Assembly: GCA_028869135.1 (NCBI GenBank) | Contig: JAGWTC010000009.1 | Coordinates: 1 to 64,000 of the forward strand | DNA: 64,000 nucleotides | Direction: 5' to 3' | DNA from: Rhodocyclaceae bacterium | GTDB taxonomy: Bacteria; Pseudomonadota; Gammaproteobacteria; Burkholderiales; Rhodocyclaceae | In this document: piece by piece, positions 49,701 to 58,591 of the stretch | Layout of the letters: each line of letters starts with the position of its first letter | Position numbering within the stretch: the first letter of the stretch is position 1 | Translations under genes and position numbers: made by a program | The notes under the pieces: model-generated | The model's input: only the letters and a program-made list of their open reading frames with translations | The model's database searches: none | Told to the model about the DNA's origin: nothing

Positions 49701-49925
49701 ATGAAATGGCTCATTCTCCTGTTTGTCCTCTGGCTGGTATGGCGCGTGCTGCGCTCGGCCCGCCCGCCAGTTCGTCCGGCTTCGCGCAGCCATGCCGGAG
49801 AAAGCATGCGCGCCTGCGTCCGCTGCGGCCTGAATGTGCCGCAGAGCGAGGTGGTGACTGACGGCAATCTGGACTATTGCTGCGAGACGCATCGCCGGCT
49901 GGGACCGGCGCAAGGGCGCAAGTGA
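49701..49925 (+). CDS. Small membrane-anchored zinc-ribbon-like protein (PP0621 type)
   Basis: A 74-residue protein: an N-terminal membrane helix (KWLILLFVLWLVWRVL), a basic linker and a C-terminal CVRCG...CC..H pattern that could bind zinc. Genes of this kind often precede pilS in betaproteobacteria. Start may be the ATG at 49701 or the in-frame ATG at 49689; neither has a strong ribosome site. Its stop overlaps the pilS GTG (GTGA). Function unknown. Confidence 0.75.
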   Translation: MKWLILLFVLWLVWRVLRSARPPVRPASRSHAGESMRACVRCGLNVPQSEVVTDGNLDYCCETHRRLGPAQGRK

Positions 49926-51508
49926 AGCTCGGCGAACTGTTCGGCGCGCCGCTGCAACACGCGCCGCCGCCGGAACTGTTTCAACGTCTGCTGCGCTACT
50001 TCAATCTTTACCGTGTCGTCGTGGCCGCGTTCTTCCTGGCGGCGGTGCTGGCTTACGACCTGGCTTCCACCGTCGGCGCGATTTCCGCCGAACGCTTCAC
50101 GCGGGTCTGCGCGGCCTATCTGCTTCTGGCGCTTGCGATCCTGGCGTTTTCGGGTCGGGCGACGCGTTTCAACTGGCTGCTGACCGGCGGTGTCGTGGTC
50201 GATACCGTCTGCTTCACGCTGATGATGTCCCAGAGCGGCGGCGTACGCAGCGGCTTTGCCTACATGCTGCTGGTGGCACTGGCCGGCGCCGGCCTGGTCG
50301 GGCAGGGCCGCATGACGCTGTTCCACGCTGCGCTGGCGTCGCTGGCAGTGCTGACCGAGCAAAGCTGGCGTGTGCTGAGCGGTATTGGCGAGTCCCTGGA
50401 GTTCTTTCAGGCGGGCGTGATGAGCCTGGGTTTTTTCGGCACCGCCATTACTGCCCGCTTGCTGGCCAGTCGCGTGGTTGCCAACGAGGAGCTGGCGCGC
50501 CGTCAGGGGGAAGAGTTGGAGGCCCAGTTGCACATCAACCAGCGCGTCATCCGCGATATGCAGGACGGCGTGCTGGTGGTGAATCGCCAGGGCAAGGTGC
50601 GTCAGTACAACCCGCAGGCGGCGGCGCTTTTCGGCGTGAGCGGGCAGGAGCTCGTGCAACTGTCGCAGTTCTCCGCCGTGCTGCAGGAGCGTTTTTCGGT
50701 CTGGTGCGTTGCTGCCCGCGAATGCAGCGAATTGCTGCGCACGGCCGAGGGGCAGCGTCTGCTGCGCGTGCGTTTCCTGCCGCCGGGCGAACGCGGCAAT
50801 GCCTTGCTGTATATCGAGGACATGGCGCGGGTTCAGGATCAGGCGCAGCAGATCAAGCTGGCGGCGCTGGGGCGCCTGGCCGCCAATATGGCGCATGAAA
50901 TCCGCAACCCGCTGGCCTCGATCAGCCACGCGGCCGAGCTGCTGGGCGAGGAGCATCACGATGACATGCACATGCGCCTGACCCGCATCATCGGCGACAA
51001 CACCCAGCGCCTGGATCGCATCGTCAATGAGGTCCTGGAGCTGGGCCGCCGAGATCGCACTGCGCCGGAGGTCATCCGCCTCAACGAATTCTGTGCCGGC
51101 TTGCTGGAGGAGCTGTCGCTTAATCACCCGAGCCTGCTGCAGGTCGTGACCTTGCGGCTTGAGCCCGACCTGCTGATCCGTTTCGATCGAGGTCACCTGC
51201 ATCGGGTACTCTCGAATCTGTTGACCAATGCCCTGCGCTATTCGAGCGGTACGGCAGGCGCGATCCAGTTGATCGCGCAGGCGCTGCCGGGCGGCAACGT
51301 TGAAATACATGTCATTGATGACGGCGCCGGGATCAGCGAAGCGCTGCGTACCCAGATTTTCGAGCCGTTCTTCACGACCCGCACCGGAGGAACCGGGCTG
51401 GGGCTGTATATTGCAAGAGAACTGTGCGAGGCCAATGGCGGCTCCCTTGAGTTGCGGGAGAGCGATTCCGGCGCGCATTTCTGTATCTACGCCCGGGGAG
51501 GGGTATGA
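49922..51508 (+). CDS. pilS: Sensor histidine kinase PilS
   Basis: A 528-residue kinase with six hydrophobic segments in the first 185 residues, a PAS domain (about 205-300), then the kinase core with His325 (ANMAHEIRNPLASI) and GGTGLGLYIARELC. This layout and the neighbours (pilR, ampD) identify PilS, which senses pilin in the membrane in Pseudomonas. GTG start at 49922, coupled with the upstream gene; a longer frame start inside that gene is rejected. Its stop overlaps pilR by 4 bases. Confidence 0.88.
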   Translation: MKLGELFGAPLQHAPPPELFQRLLRYFNLYRVVVAAFFLAAVLAYDLASTVGAISAERFTRVCAAYLLLALAILAFSGRATRFNWLLTGGVVVDTVCFTLMMSQSGGVRSGFAYMLLVALAGAGLVGQGRMTLFHAALASLAVLTEQSWRVLSGIGESLEFFQAGVMSLGFFGTAITARLLASRVVANEELARRQGEELEAQLHINQRVIRDMQDGVLVVNRQGKVRQYNPQAAALFGVSGQELVQLSQFSAVLQERFSVWCVAARECSELLRTAEGQRLLRVRFLPPGERGNALLYIEDMARVQDQAQQIKLAALGRLAANMAHEIRNPLASISHAAELLGEEHHDDMHMRLTRIIGDNTQRLDRIVNEVLELGRRDRTAPEVIRLNEFCAGLLEELSLNHPSLLQVVTLRLEPDLLIRFDRGHLHRVLSNLLTNALRYSSGTAGAIQLIAQALPGGNVEIHVIDDGAGISEALRTQIFEPFFTTRTGGTGLGLYIARELCEANGGSLELRESDSGAHFCIYARGGV

Positions 51509-52869
51509 ACGTACGTCAGGACAGCGGCGAGTCGGGCCGCATGCGGGTACTGGTGGTCGATGATGAGGCCGATATCCGCGAGCTGCTCGATCTGACCTTG
51601 GCCCGCATGGGCCTGGATGCCGATTGCGCCGCCAATCTGGCCGAGGCGCGCGAGTTTCTGCAACGCGGCCGCTACCAGTTATGCCTGACCGACATGCGCC
51701 TGCCGGATGGCGAAGGGCTTGCGCTGGTGCGTGAGATCGGAGAAGGACGGCTGGATCTGCCGGTGGCCGTGATTACCGCGCATGGGAGCATGGAAAACGC
51801 CGTCGCCGCGCTCAAGGCCGGCGCTTTCGACTACCTGTCCAAGCCCGTGTCGCTGGATCAATTGCGCGCGCTGGTGCGCGCGGCGCTCGACCTGCCCCAG
51901 TTGCCGCAGACCGTGGCGACCAAGAACGAGGCACCGCTGATAGGCGATTCCGCCGCCATGACCGAGGTGCGCGCCCTGATCGAACGGGTCGCTCGCAGCC
52001 AGGCGCCGGTCTATCTGCACGGCGAGTCCGGCAGCGGCAAGGAGCTGGCAGCGCGCATGATTCATCAGCACAGCGCGCGTCGCGAGCAGCCTTTCATCGC
52101 CGTCAATTGCGGCGCGATTCCCGAGAGCCTGATGGAGAGCGAGTTCTTCGGCTACAGAAAGGGCGCCTTTACCGGCGCCGACGCCGATCGCGACGGCTTC
52201 TTTCAGGTCGCCAGCGGCGGCACGCTCTTTCTCGACGAGGTGGCCGATCTGCCGCTGTCCATGCAGGTCAAGTTGCTGCGCGCGATCCAGGAGAAAAAGG
52301 TGCGCAAGGTCGGCAGTTCGCAGGAGGAGCCGGTCGATGTGCGCATCCTTTGCGCTACCCACCAGAACCTGAGGGAGCGGGTTGCGGAGGGCAAGTTCCG
52401 CCAGGACCTTTTCTACCGGCTGAATGTCATCGAGGTGCGCATGCCGGCGCTGCGGGATTGTCGCGAGGATATCCCCCTGCTCACGCAGCGCATCGTCGAG
52501 CGCGTGGCCCGACAGTGCGGCCAGCCGGTGCCGCGGCTGACCGCCGACGCCCTGCAGGCCTTGCAGGCCTATCCCTTCCCGGGCAATGTGCGCGAGCTCG
52601 AAAACATCGTCGAGCGGGCGCTGGCATTGCTGGGCGGCGACAGCATCGATGCCGCCGACCTCAATCTGTCGCCGCCGCCGCGCGCCAGCGACAGCGTGCC
52701 GGACGCTGGCAGCGTGGCCTTGCAGGACTATCTGGACGAGGTCGAGCGAAAAGTCATCATCGAAGCGCTGCAGAAAACCGGCTTCAATCGCACCGCCGCG
52801 GCCAAGCTGCTCGGGGTGACCTTCCGTTCTTTGCGTTACCGCATGCAACGTCTGGAAATTAGCGAGTGA
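51505..52869 (+). CDS. pilR: Sigma-54-dependent response regulator PilR
   Basis: NtrC-type activator of type IV pilin transcription in its family. The 454-residue protein has a receiver domain (about 13-130) with Asp63, an AAA+ domain with Walker A GESGSGKE, the sigma-54 contact GAFTGA (in YRKGAFTGADAD) and a C-terminal Fis-type HTH (about 418-450, NRTAAAKLLGVTFRSLRYRM). It overlaps pilS and ampD by 4 bases each. No pilA is in the window. Two candidate sigma-54 promoters elsewhere in the window are possible targets. Confidence 0.92.
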   Translation: MNVRQDSGESGRMRVLVVDDEADIRELLDLTLARMGLDADCAANLAEAREFLQRGRYQLCLTDMRLPDGEGLALVREIGEGRLDLPVAVITAHGSMENAVAALKAGAFDYLSKPVSLDQLRALVRAALDLPQLPQTVATKNEAPLIGDSAAMTEVRALIERVARSQAPVYLHGESGSGKELAARMIHQHSARREQPFIAVNCGAIPESLMESEFFGYRKGAFTGADADRDGFFQVASGGTLFLDEVADLPLSMQVKLLRAIQEKKVRKVGSSQEEPVDVRILCATHQNLRERVAEGKFRQDLFYRLNVIEVRMPALRDCREDIPLLTQRIVERVARQCGQPVPRLTADALQALQAYPFPGNVRELENIVERALALLGGDSIDAADLNLSPPPRASDSVPDAGSVALQDYLDEVERKVIIEALQKTGFNRTAAAKLLGVTFRSLRYRMQRLEISE

Positions 52870-53432
52870 GCAACTGGTTTATCGACGAGCGCGGTTGGTT
52901 GTGCAGCGACGGGCCGACTGAAGGCGAAACGTTTCGCCGCGTCGACTCTCCCAATTTCGAGCCCCGGCCCGAGGGCATGCCGATCGAGCTGCTGGTCATC
53001 CACAACATCAGCCTGCCGCCGGACGAGTTCGGCGGTCCGGGCGTCGAGCAATTGTTTACGAATACCCTCGATCCGGCCGAGCATCCCTATTACGCGGAAA
53101 TCCAGGGCATGAAGGTGTCCGCGCATTTCTTCATCCGCCGCGACGGCAGCCTGATCCAGTTCGTTTCCTGTCGGGATCGCGCCTGGCATGCGGGCCTGTC
53201 GCAATGGCAGGGGCGGGATCGCTGCAATGATTTTTCCATCGGCGTTGAACTGGAGGGGTGCGATAGCCGGCCCTTTGCCGACGCGCAATACGCGGCACTC
53301 AGGCGTCTTTCCGCCGCCTTGCATGCAGCTTATCCCTTGCGGGCCACGGTCGGCCATTCGGAGATAGCGCCCGGCCGCAAAACGGACCCGGGTCCATATT
53401 TCGACTGGGCGCGGATTCCTCGCATCCAGTGA
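52866..53432 (+). CDS. ampD: 1,6-anhydro-N-acetylmuramyl-L-alanine amidase AmpD
   Basis: Cytoplasmic zinc amidase of peptidoglycan recycling. The 188-residue protein has the Amidase_2 features: His46 in VIHNISLPP, GVELEG in the centre, and GHSEIAPGRKTDPGP with the second His and the Asp ligand. GTG start at 52866, inside the pilR stop. Its stop at 53432 begins the nrdA upstream region. Confidence 0.93.
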   Translation: MSNWFIDERGWLCSDGPTEGETFRRVDSPNFEPRPEGMPIELLVIHNISLPPDEFGGPGVEQLFTNTLDPAEHPYYAEIQGMKVSAHFFIRRDGSLIQFVSCRDRAWHAGLSQWQGRDRCNDFSIGVELEGCDSRPFADAQYAALRRLSAALHAAYPLRATVGHSEIAPGRKTDPGPYFDWARIPRIQ

Positions 53433-53595
53433 TCCGTGGCAGGTGCGGGGGCGCCGGTTTACCGCCGCCTTGCCGCTGTCTTTTGCCGCTTCGGGGCCGC
53501 CGGTTGTGCGCCTCCATTGCCGCCATGCATCGAAGCCCCTGATTTATCAGGGCATAAAAATATTCGAAAAATCTTCTTGCAGATTAAAAATCGAC

Positions 53596-53611
53596 CCACT
53601 AGAATTAGTTG
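53596..53611 (+). promoter_or_regulatory. NrdR box 1 (degenerate)
   Basis: CCACTAGAATTAGTTG matches the NrdR-box consensus (aCaCwAtATaTwGtGt) at about 10 of 16 positions. It lies exactly 31 bp before the better box at 53627, the usual spacing of paired NrdR sites (three helical turns). Confidence 0.6.
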
Positions 53612-53626
53612 GTCTTGAGTGTTTCA

Positions 53627-53642
53627 ACACTATATCTAGTAG
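53627..53642 (+). promoter_or_regulatory. NrdR box 2
   Basis: ACACTATATCTAGTAG matches the NrdR-box consensus at 13 of 16 positions. NrdR represses ribonucleotide reductase genes when dATP is high. The pair sits about 250-290 bases before the nrdA start. Confidence 0.75.
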
Positions 53643-53679
53643 GTTCTGGGGATTTCTCGGGGTTTTCTGTGAGTAAGCC

Positions 53680-53699
53680 TGTGGGCAAGTTGTGGACAA
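53680..53699 (-). promoter_or_regulatory. Pair of DnaA-box-like sites upstream of nrdA
   Basis: On the minus strand: TTGTCCACA (53691-53699) and TTGCCCACA (53680-53688), start-to-start 11 bp. The first fits the DnaA-box consensus, the second is one base further off. DnaA is known to act at DnaA boxes upstream of nrdAB in E. coli. Confidence 0.55.
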
Positions 53700-53888
53700 C
53701 CAACAGCGTCCGCGGCGGTCCAATCAAGGCAGGAACCGCAGGGAGCCGATAAGCCGGTTTTTCCCCTTCCTCCTTCTTGACTGGGGTACTCCCGGCCGGG
53801 TTTAGTGTGTTTCGCACAGGTAAAAAATAATTTTGCGGCGGGCCAGCCTTTTGCCCGCCAGTTTCTGTTTCACCCCAGGAGATATTTG

Positions 53889-56738
53889 ATGCAGCTGGAA
53901 AACCCAACGCAATCGCATGCTCAACCTGTCCCTCCCGGTTTTACCAATGACCTGATCGACACTTCGGCGCAATCGCTGCAGACCGCGCCCGATATCAAGG
54001 TCATCCGCCGCAACGGTGCGGTGGTCGGTTTCGAGCCGGCCAAGATTTCCATCGCCGTGACCAAGGCCTTTCTGGCCGTGGCCGGCGGCCACGGGGCAGT
54101 CTCGGCGCGTGTGCGTGATCTGGTCGTCCAACTGACCGACAATGTGGTGTCCGCGCTGGTGCGTCGTCAGCCGCACGGCGGCACCTGCCATATCGAAGAC
54201 ATCCAGGACCAGGTCGAACTGGCCCTGATGCGCTCGGGCGAGCACGACGTTGCCCGCGCCTATGTGCTCTATCGCGAAAAGCGCAACCAGGAGCGGGCGC
54301 AGCAGAAGAAGGCCGCCGCCGAGGTTCAGCCGCTGAACGTGAACGACAACGGCGTCATCCGTCCGCTCGACATGAACGCGCTTAACGCGCTGCTCGAATC
54401 GGCCTGTCATGGGCTGGGCCAGGAAGTCTCGCCCGACGCCATCCTCGAATCCACCCTCAAGAACCTCTACGACGGCGTGTCCATCGAAGAGGTCAGCAAG
54501 TCCGCCATCCTCGCCTCGCGCACCCTGATCGAAGAGGAGCCGGCCTACAGCTATGTCACCGCCCGCCTGCTGCTCGACACCGTGCGCAAGGAAGTGCTGG
54601 GCGAGGCCGCCTCGCAGGCCGCCATGGCGACCAAGTATGCTGAATACTTCCCCGAGTTCATCCGCGTCGGCATCAAGCATGAGCTGCTTGATCCGCGCCT
54701 GGCCCAGTTCGATCTGGCCAAGCTGGGTGAAGCGCTGGACGCCAGCCGCGACCTGCAGTTCGGCTACCTCGGCCTGCAGACCCTCTACGACCGCTACTTC
54801 CTGCACGTGGACGAGCGCCGCATCGAGCTGCCGCAGGTCTTCTTCATGCGCGTCGCCATGGGTCTTGCCATCAACGAAATCGAGCGCGAAAAGCGCGCCA
54901 TCGAGTTCTACAGCGTGCTGTCGACCTTCGACTTCATGAGCTCGACCCCGACCCTGTTCAACTCCGGCACCCTGCATTCGCAGCTGTCTTCCTGCTACCT
55001 GACCACGGTGTCCGACGATCTCGACGGCATCTACCAGGGCATCAAGGAAAACGCCATGCTGCAGAAGTTCGCCGGCGGCCTGGGCAATGACTGGACCCCG
55101 GTGCGCGCGCTGAACAGCCGCATCAAGGGTACCAACGGCAAGTCGCAGGGCGTGATCCCCTTCCTCAAGGTGGTGAACGACACCGCCGTCGCTGTGAACC
55201 AGGGCGGCAAGCGCAAGGGCGCCGTCTGTGCCTACCTGGAAACCTGGCACCTGGACATCGAGGAATTCCTCGAGCTGCGCAAGAACACTGGTGACGACCG
55301 CCGTCGTACCCACGACATGAACAGCGCCAACTGGATTCCCGACCTGTTCATGAAGCGCGTCATGGAAGCCGGCGAGTGGACCCTGTTCTCGCCGTCGGAC
55401 GCCCCGGACCTGCACGACAAGTACGGCAAGGAATTCGAGCAGGCCTACACCCGCTACGAGGAAAAGGCCGATCGCGGCGAAATCAAGGTGTTCAAGCGCG
55501 TGCCGGCCATGAGCCTGTGGCGCAAGATGCTGACGATGCTGTTCGAGACCGGTCACCCCTGGATCACCTTCAAGGACCCGTGCAACATCCGCTCGCCGCA
55601 GCAGCACGTCGGCGTGGTGCACAGCTCCAATCTCTGCACCGAGATCACGCTGAACACCTCGGATACCGAAATCGCCGTCTGCAACCTCGGCTCGGTCAAC
55701 CTGCTTGCCCACTTGAAGGACGGCAAGCTAGATCACGACAAGCTGCGCCGCACGATCAAGATCGCCATGCGCATGCTCGACAACGTGGTGGACATCAACT
55801 ACTACGCCGTCGACAAGGCGCGCAACTCCAACGTGCGTCACCGTCCGGTCGGCATGGGCATCATGTCCTTCCAGGACTGCCTGCACGAGCTGCGCATCCC
55901 CTACGCCTCGATGGAAGCCGTCGAGTTCGCCGACCGTTCGATGGAAGCCGTCTGCTACTACGCCTACTGGGCCTCGACCGATCTGGCTGAAGAGCGTGGT
56001 CGCTACTCTTCGTTCAAGGGTTCGCTGTGGGATCGCGGCATCCTGCCGCACGACAGCATCGACCTGCTGGCCGAAGAGCGCGGCGGTTATCTGGACGTGG
56101 ATCGCAGCAGCACCATGGACTGGGAGGCCTTGCGCGCCCGTATCGGCGAAGTCGGCATGCGCAACTCGAACTGCATCGCCATCGCCCCGACCGCGACCAT
56201 CTCCAACATCGTCGGCGTGGCCGCCTGTATCGAGCCGGAATATCAGAACCTCTACGTCAAGTCCAACCTGTCGGGCGAGTTCACCATGGCCAACGAGCAC
56301 CTGGTCAAGGATCTCAAGAAGCTGGGCCTGTGGGACGAGGTGATGATTGCCGACCTCAAGTACTTCGACGGCTCCCTGGCCCGCATCGACCGCATCCCGC
56401 AAGAGCTGCGCGACCTGTACGCCACCGCCTTCGAAATCGAACCGAGCTGGCTGATCGAAGCCGCCTCGCGTCGCCAGAAGTGGATCGACCAGGCGCAGTC
56501 CCTGAACATCTACATGGCCGGCGCCTCGGGTCGCAAGCTCGACGAGACCTACAAGTTCGCCTGGACCAAGGGCCTGAAGACCACCTACTACCTGCGTACC
56601 CTGGGCGCGACTTCCGCCGAGAAGTCCACCACCAAGGCCGGCGCACTGAACTCGGTGCCTTCGCAGGCCGCTGCTGAGCCTGCCACCGACGCCAAGTTCT
56701 GCTCGATTGACAATCCCGATTGCGAGGCTTGCCAATAG
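53889..56738 (+). CDS. nrdA: Ribonucleoside-diphosphate reductase, alpha subunit (class Ia)
   Basis: A 949-residue catalytic subunit. An N-terminal ATP-cone (about 36-130) gives dATP feedback control. Active-site residues: Cys369 (SSCYLTT) and Cys598 (redox pair), Asn581, the radical Cys583 and Glu585 (NLCTEITL). The C-terminal shuttle is CEAC near the end. It is longer than E. coli NrdA (761). Start ATG at 53889 follows AGGAG; a 28-codon longer frame is not supported. A hairpin encloses its stop codon. Confidence 0.94.
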   Translation: MQLENPTQSHAQPVPPGFTNDLIDTSAQSLQTAPDIKVIRRNGAVVGFEPAKISIAVTKAFLAVAGGHGAVSARVRDLVVQLTDNVVSALVRRQPHGGTCHIEDIQDQVELALMRSGEHDVARAYVLYREKRNQERAQQKKAAAEVQPLNVNDNGVIRPLDMNALNALLESACHGLGQEVSPDAILESTLKNLYDGVSIEEVSKSAILASRTLIEEEPAYSYVTARLLLDTVRKEVLGEAASQAAMATKYAEYFPEFIRVGIKHELLDPRLAQFDLAKLGEALDASRDLQFGYLGLQTLYDRYFLHVDERRIELPQVFFMRVAMGLAINEIEREKRAIEFYSVLSTFDFMSSTPTLFNSGTLHSQLSSCYLTTVSDDLDGIYQGIKENAMLQKFAGGLGNDWTPVRALNSRIKGTNGKSQGVIPFLKVVNDTAVAVNQGGKRKGAVCAYLETWHLDIEEFLELRKNTGDDRRRTHDMNSANWIPDLFMKRVMEAGEWTLFSPSDAPDLHDKYGKEFEQAYTRYEEKADRGEIKVFKRVPAMSLWRKMLTMLFETGHPWITFKDPCNIRSPQQHVGVVHSSNLCTEITLNTSDTEIAVCNLGSVNLLAHLKDGKLDHDKLRRTIKIAMRMLDNVVDINYYAVDKARNSNVRHRPVGMGIMSFQDCLHELRIPYASMEAVEFADRSMEAVCYYAYWASTDLAEERGRYSSFKGSLWDRGILPHDSIDLLAEERGGYLDVDRSSTMDWEALRARIGEVGMRNSNCIAIAPTATISNIVGVAACIEPEYQNLYVKSNLSGEFTMANEHLVKDLKKLGLWDEVMIADLKYFDGSLARIDRIPQELRDLYATAFEIEPSWLIEAASRRQKWIDQAQSLNIYMAGASGRKLDETYKFAWTKGLKTTYYLRTLGATSAEKSTTKAGALNSVPSQAAAEPATDAKFCSIDNPDCEACQ

Positions 56739-56759
56739 GCAAGCTCGCAAGCGGGATTG
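56711..56759 (+). other. Long hairpin spanning the nrdA stop codon
   Basis: Arms at 56711-56733 and 56738-56759 pair along 22 positions with one mismatch and one bulged base around an AATA loop. The left arm is the codons for the last residues (NPDCEAC), and the TAG stop overlaps the loop. Strong predicted fold at the nrdA 3' end. Confidence 0.7.
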
Positions 56760-56770
56760 CGGTGAAGGCT

Positions 56771-56795
56771 AACCCGCCGGCAAGGCCGGCGGGTT
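56771..56795 (+). other. Second hairpin in the nrdA-nrdB spacer
   Basis: AACCCGCCGGC/GCCGGCGGGTT, a perfect 11-bp stem with an AAG loop and no T-run, 32 bases after the nrdA stop. A third small stem, GAGCGC/GCGCTC, lies at 56840-56854. Together they may set transcript stability or nrdA:nrdB ratio. Confidence 0.6.
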
Positions 56796-56928
56796 AAGTC
56801 CCCGGGACGGGGACGGCCGAAACCACAATCCGGACTGCGGAGCGCGCAGCGCTCCCTGGTGCCAGATCGGTTTAAGAGAACAATTTGACTATCCCGCCGT
56901 CAGAAACATATAGATAGGGAGACAAGTA

Positions 56929-58068
56929 ATGCTGAGTTTTGAAGACAGCACGCCCAACCTGGGCCTGCAAACTGCTGGATCCGTAGCCGCCATGCCGAAG
57001 ACCGCCGCCCCTGCCGACGAAGTCCTGACCACCGGTGCCGGCGAGTCCTTCCGTCGCATCCGCGTCGAGGACAAGCGCATCATCAACAGCCCCACCGACG
57101 TGAACCAGTTGGTGCCGTTCAAGTACAAGTGGGCCTGGGAAAAGTATCTGGCCGGCTGCGCTAATCACTGGATGCCGCAGGAAATCAATATGAGCCGCGA
57201 CATCGCCCAGTGGAAGGACCCGAACGGTCTGACTCCGGACGAGCGCCGCATCATTACGCGCAATCTGGGCTTCTTCGTCACCGCCGACAGTCTGGCTGCC
57301 AACAACATCGTGCTCGGCACCTATCGCCACATCACCGCGCCCGAGTGCCGCCAGTATCTGCTGCGTCAGGCCTTCGAAGAAGCCATCCACACCCACGCCT
57401 ACCAGTACATCGTGGAGTCGCTGGGTCTGGATGAATCCGAGGTCTTCAATGCCTACCATGAAGTGCCATCGATCCGCGACAAGGACGAGTTCCTGGTCCC
57501 CTTCATCGACGCCATCATGGATCAGAACTTCACGACCGGCACGCCGGAAGCCGACCAGACTTTGCTCAAGAGCCTGATCGTTTTCGCCTGCCTGATGGAA
57601 GGCCTGTTCTTCTACGTCGGCTTTACCCAGATACTGGCGCTGGGCCGTCAGAACAAGATGACCGGCGCCGCCGAGCAGTACCAGTACATCCTGCGCGACG
57701 AGTCCATGCACTGCAACTTCGGCATCGACCTGATCAACCAGATCAAGCTGGAGAACCCGCATCTGTGGACCGCCACCTTCCGCGAAGAGATCAAGCAGCT
57801 CTTCCTCAAGGCCGTCGAACTTGAGTATCGCTACGCCGAAGACACCATGCCGCGCGGCGTGCTCGGCCTCAACGCACCGATGTTCAAGGGCTATCTGCGC
57901 TTCATCGCCAACCGTCGCGCGCAGCAGATCGGCATCGATCAACTGTTCGAAGGCGAAGAGAATCCCTTCCCGTGGATGAGCGAGATGATCGACCTCAAGA
58001 AGGAGAAGAACTTCTTCGAGACGCGCGTCACCGAATATCAGACCGGCGGTGCGCTGAGCTGGGATTGA
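56929..58068 (+). CDS. nrdB: Ribonucleoside-diphosphate reductase, beta subunit
   Basis: A 379-residue radical-generating subunit. Iron ligands Asp120, Glu151 and His154, the radical Tyr158 (HTHAYQYI, aligned with Tyr122 of E. coli), and the later ligands in MEGLFF and DESMHCNFG are all present, so this is a tyrosyl-radical enzyme. GGGAGA precedes the ATG. It lies 190 bases after nrdA; the spacer holds hairpins but no clear promoter. Confidence 0.94.
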   Translation: MLSFEDSTPNLGLQTAGSVAAMPKTAAPADEVLTTGAGESFRRIRVEDKRIINSPTDVNQLVPFKYKWAWEKYLAGCANHWMPQEINMSRDIAQWKDPNGLTPDERRIITRNLGFFVTADSLAANNIVLGTYRHITAPECRQYLLRQAFEEAIHTHAYQYIVESLGLDESEVFNAYHEVPSIRDKDEFLVPFIDAIMDQNFTTGTPEADQTLLKSLIVFACLMEGLFFYVGFTQILALGRQNKMTGAAEQYQYILRDESMHCNFGIDLINQIKLENPHLWTATFREEIKQLFLKAVELEYRYAEDTMPRGVLGLNAPMFKGYLRFIANRRAQQIGIDQLFEGEENPFPWMSEMIDLKKEKNFFETRVTEYQTGGALSWD

Positions 58069-58118
58069 TCTTCGCAGATGCCCATCCCGCGCGGGTCTCT
58101 GCGAGATACCCGTAATTC

Positions 58119-58150
58119 AAAAACGCCAGACACATGTCGGGCGTTTTTGT
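58119..58150 (+). terminator. nrdAB terminator
   Basis: AAAAACGCC/GGCGTTTTT outer stem with GACA/TGTC inner pairing, followed by GTTTTT. Lies 50 bases after the nrdB stop. Confidence 0.85.
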
Positions 58151-58220
58151 TTTTGAGCATGCGCCGACATGCGCATCATCGATTCGATGACACGATGAAC
58201 GCGATGTTGGTGACGAGACA

Positions 58221-58266
58221 TTTATGCAACACATCGCGCGCCATCTGATTGCGCGATGTGCGTAAA
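58221..58266. other. Long imperfect hairpin upstream of the H1-like gene
   Basis: CACATCGCGC/GCGCGATGTG core (58230-58260) with outer TTTA...TAAA pairing. It lies in the 440 bases between the nrdB terminator and the H1-like gene. I see no gene in that stretch; the hairpin could be part of a small RNA or a regulatory site. Confidence 0.4.
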
Positions 58267-58591
58267 TGTTTGCGCTGCCGCATGTTCGTCGTTAGGGTTG
58301 CGCCTATGAACACGGCAAATGATTTTGTTTGTCGTGTCGTTTGCGGCGAATGAGGTATCCGAATGATCGTGTGCACCGCGCACCTCTCGACGGAAATTCT
58401 TCGCAAGGAAAGTGCAGGGCTGGTTGCGTGACCCTGCGATCTACCATCGCTTCAATTCGAAATGATGGACGGAAAAACGCAAGGAATTCATCGCTTTGTT
58501 TTGGATTCGCGTGATGAATAATCCATGCTGTAGCAAACTGGGTTGCCGTAGTTAGATCCTTCCCTGTTACTTTTTTTGTTTAAGGAGATTC

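Noticed and set aside
51505-52869. Alternative naming of the two-component pair as PrsK/PrsR
   Set aside because: The sensor has six N-terminal membrane helices plus PAS, and the neighbours (zinc-ribbon protein, ampD) are those of pilSR in betaproteobacteria.
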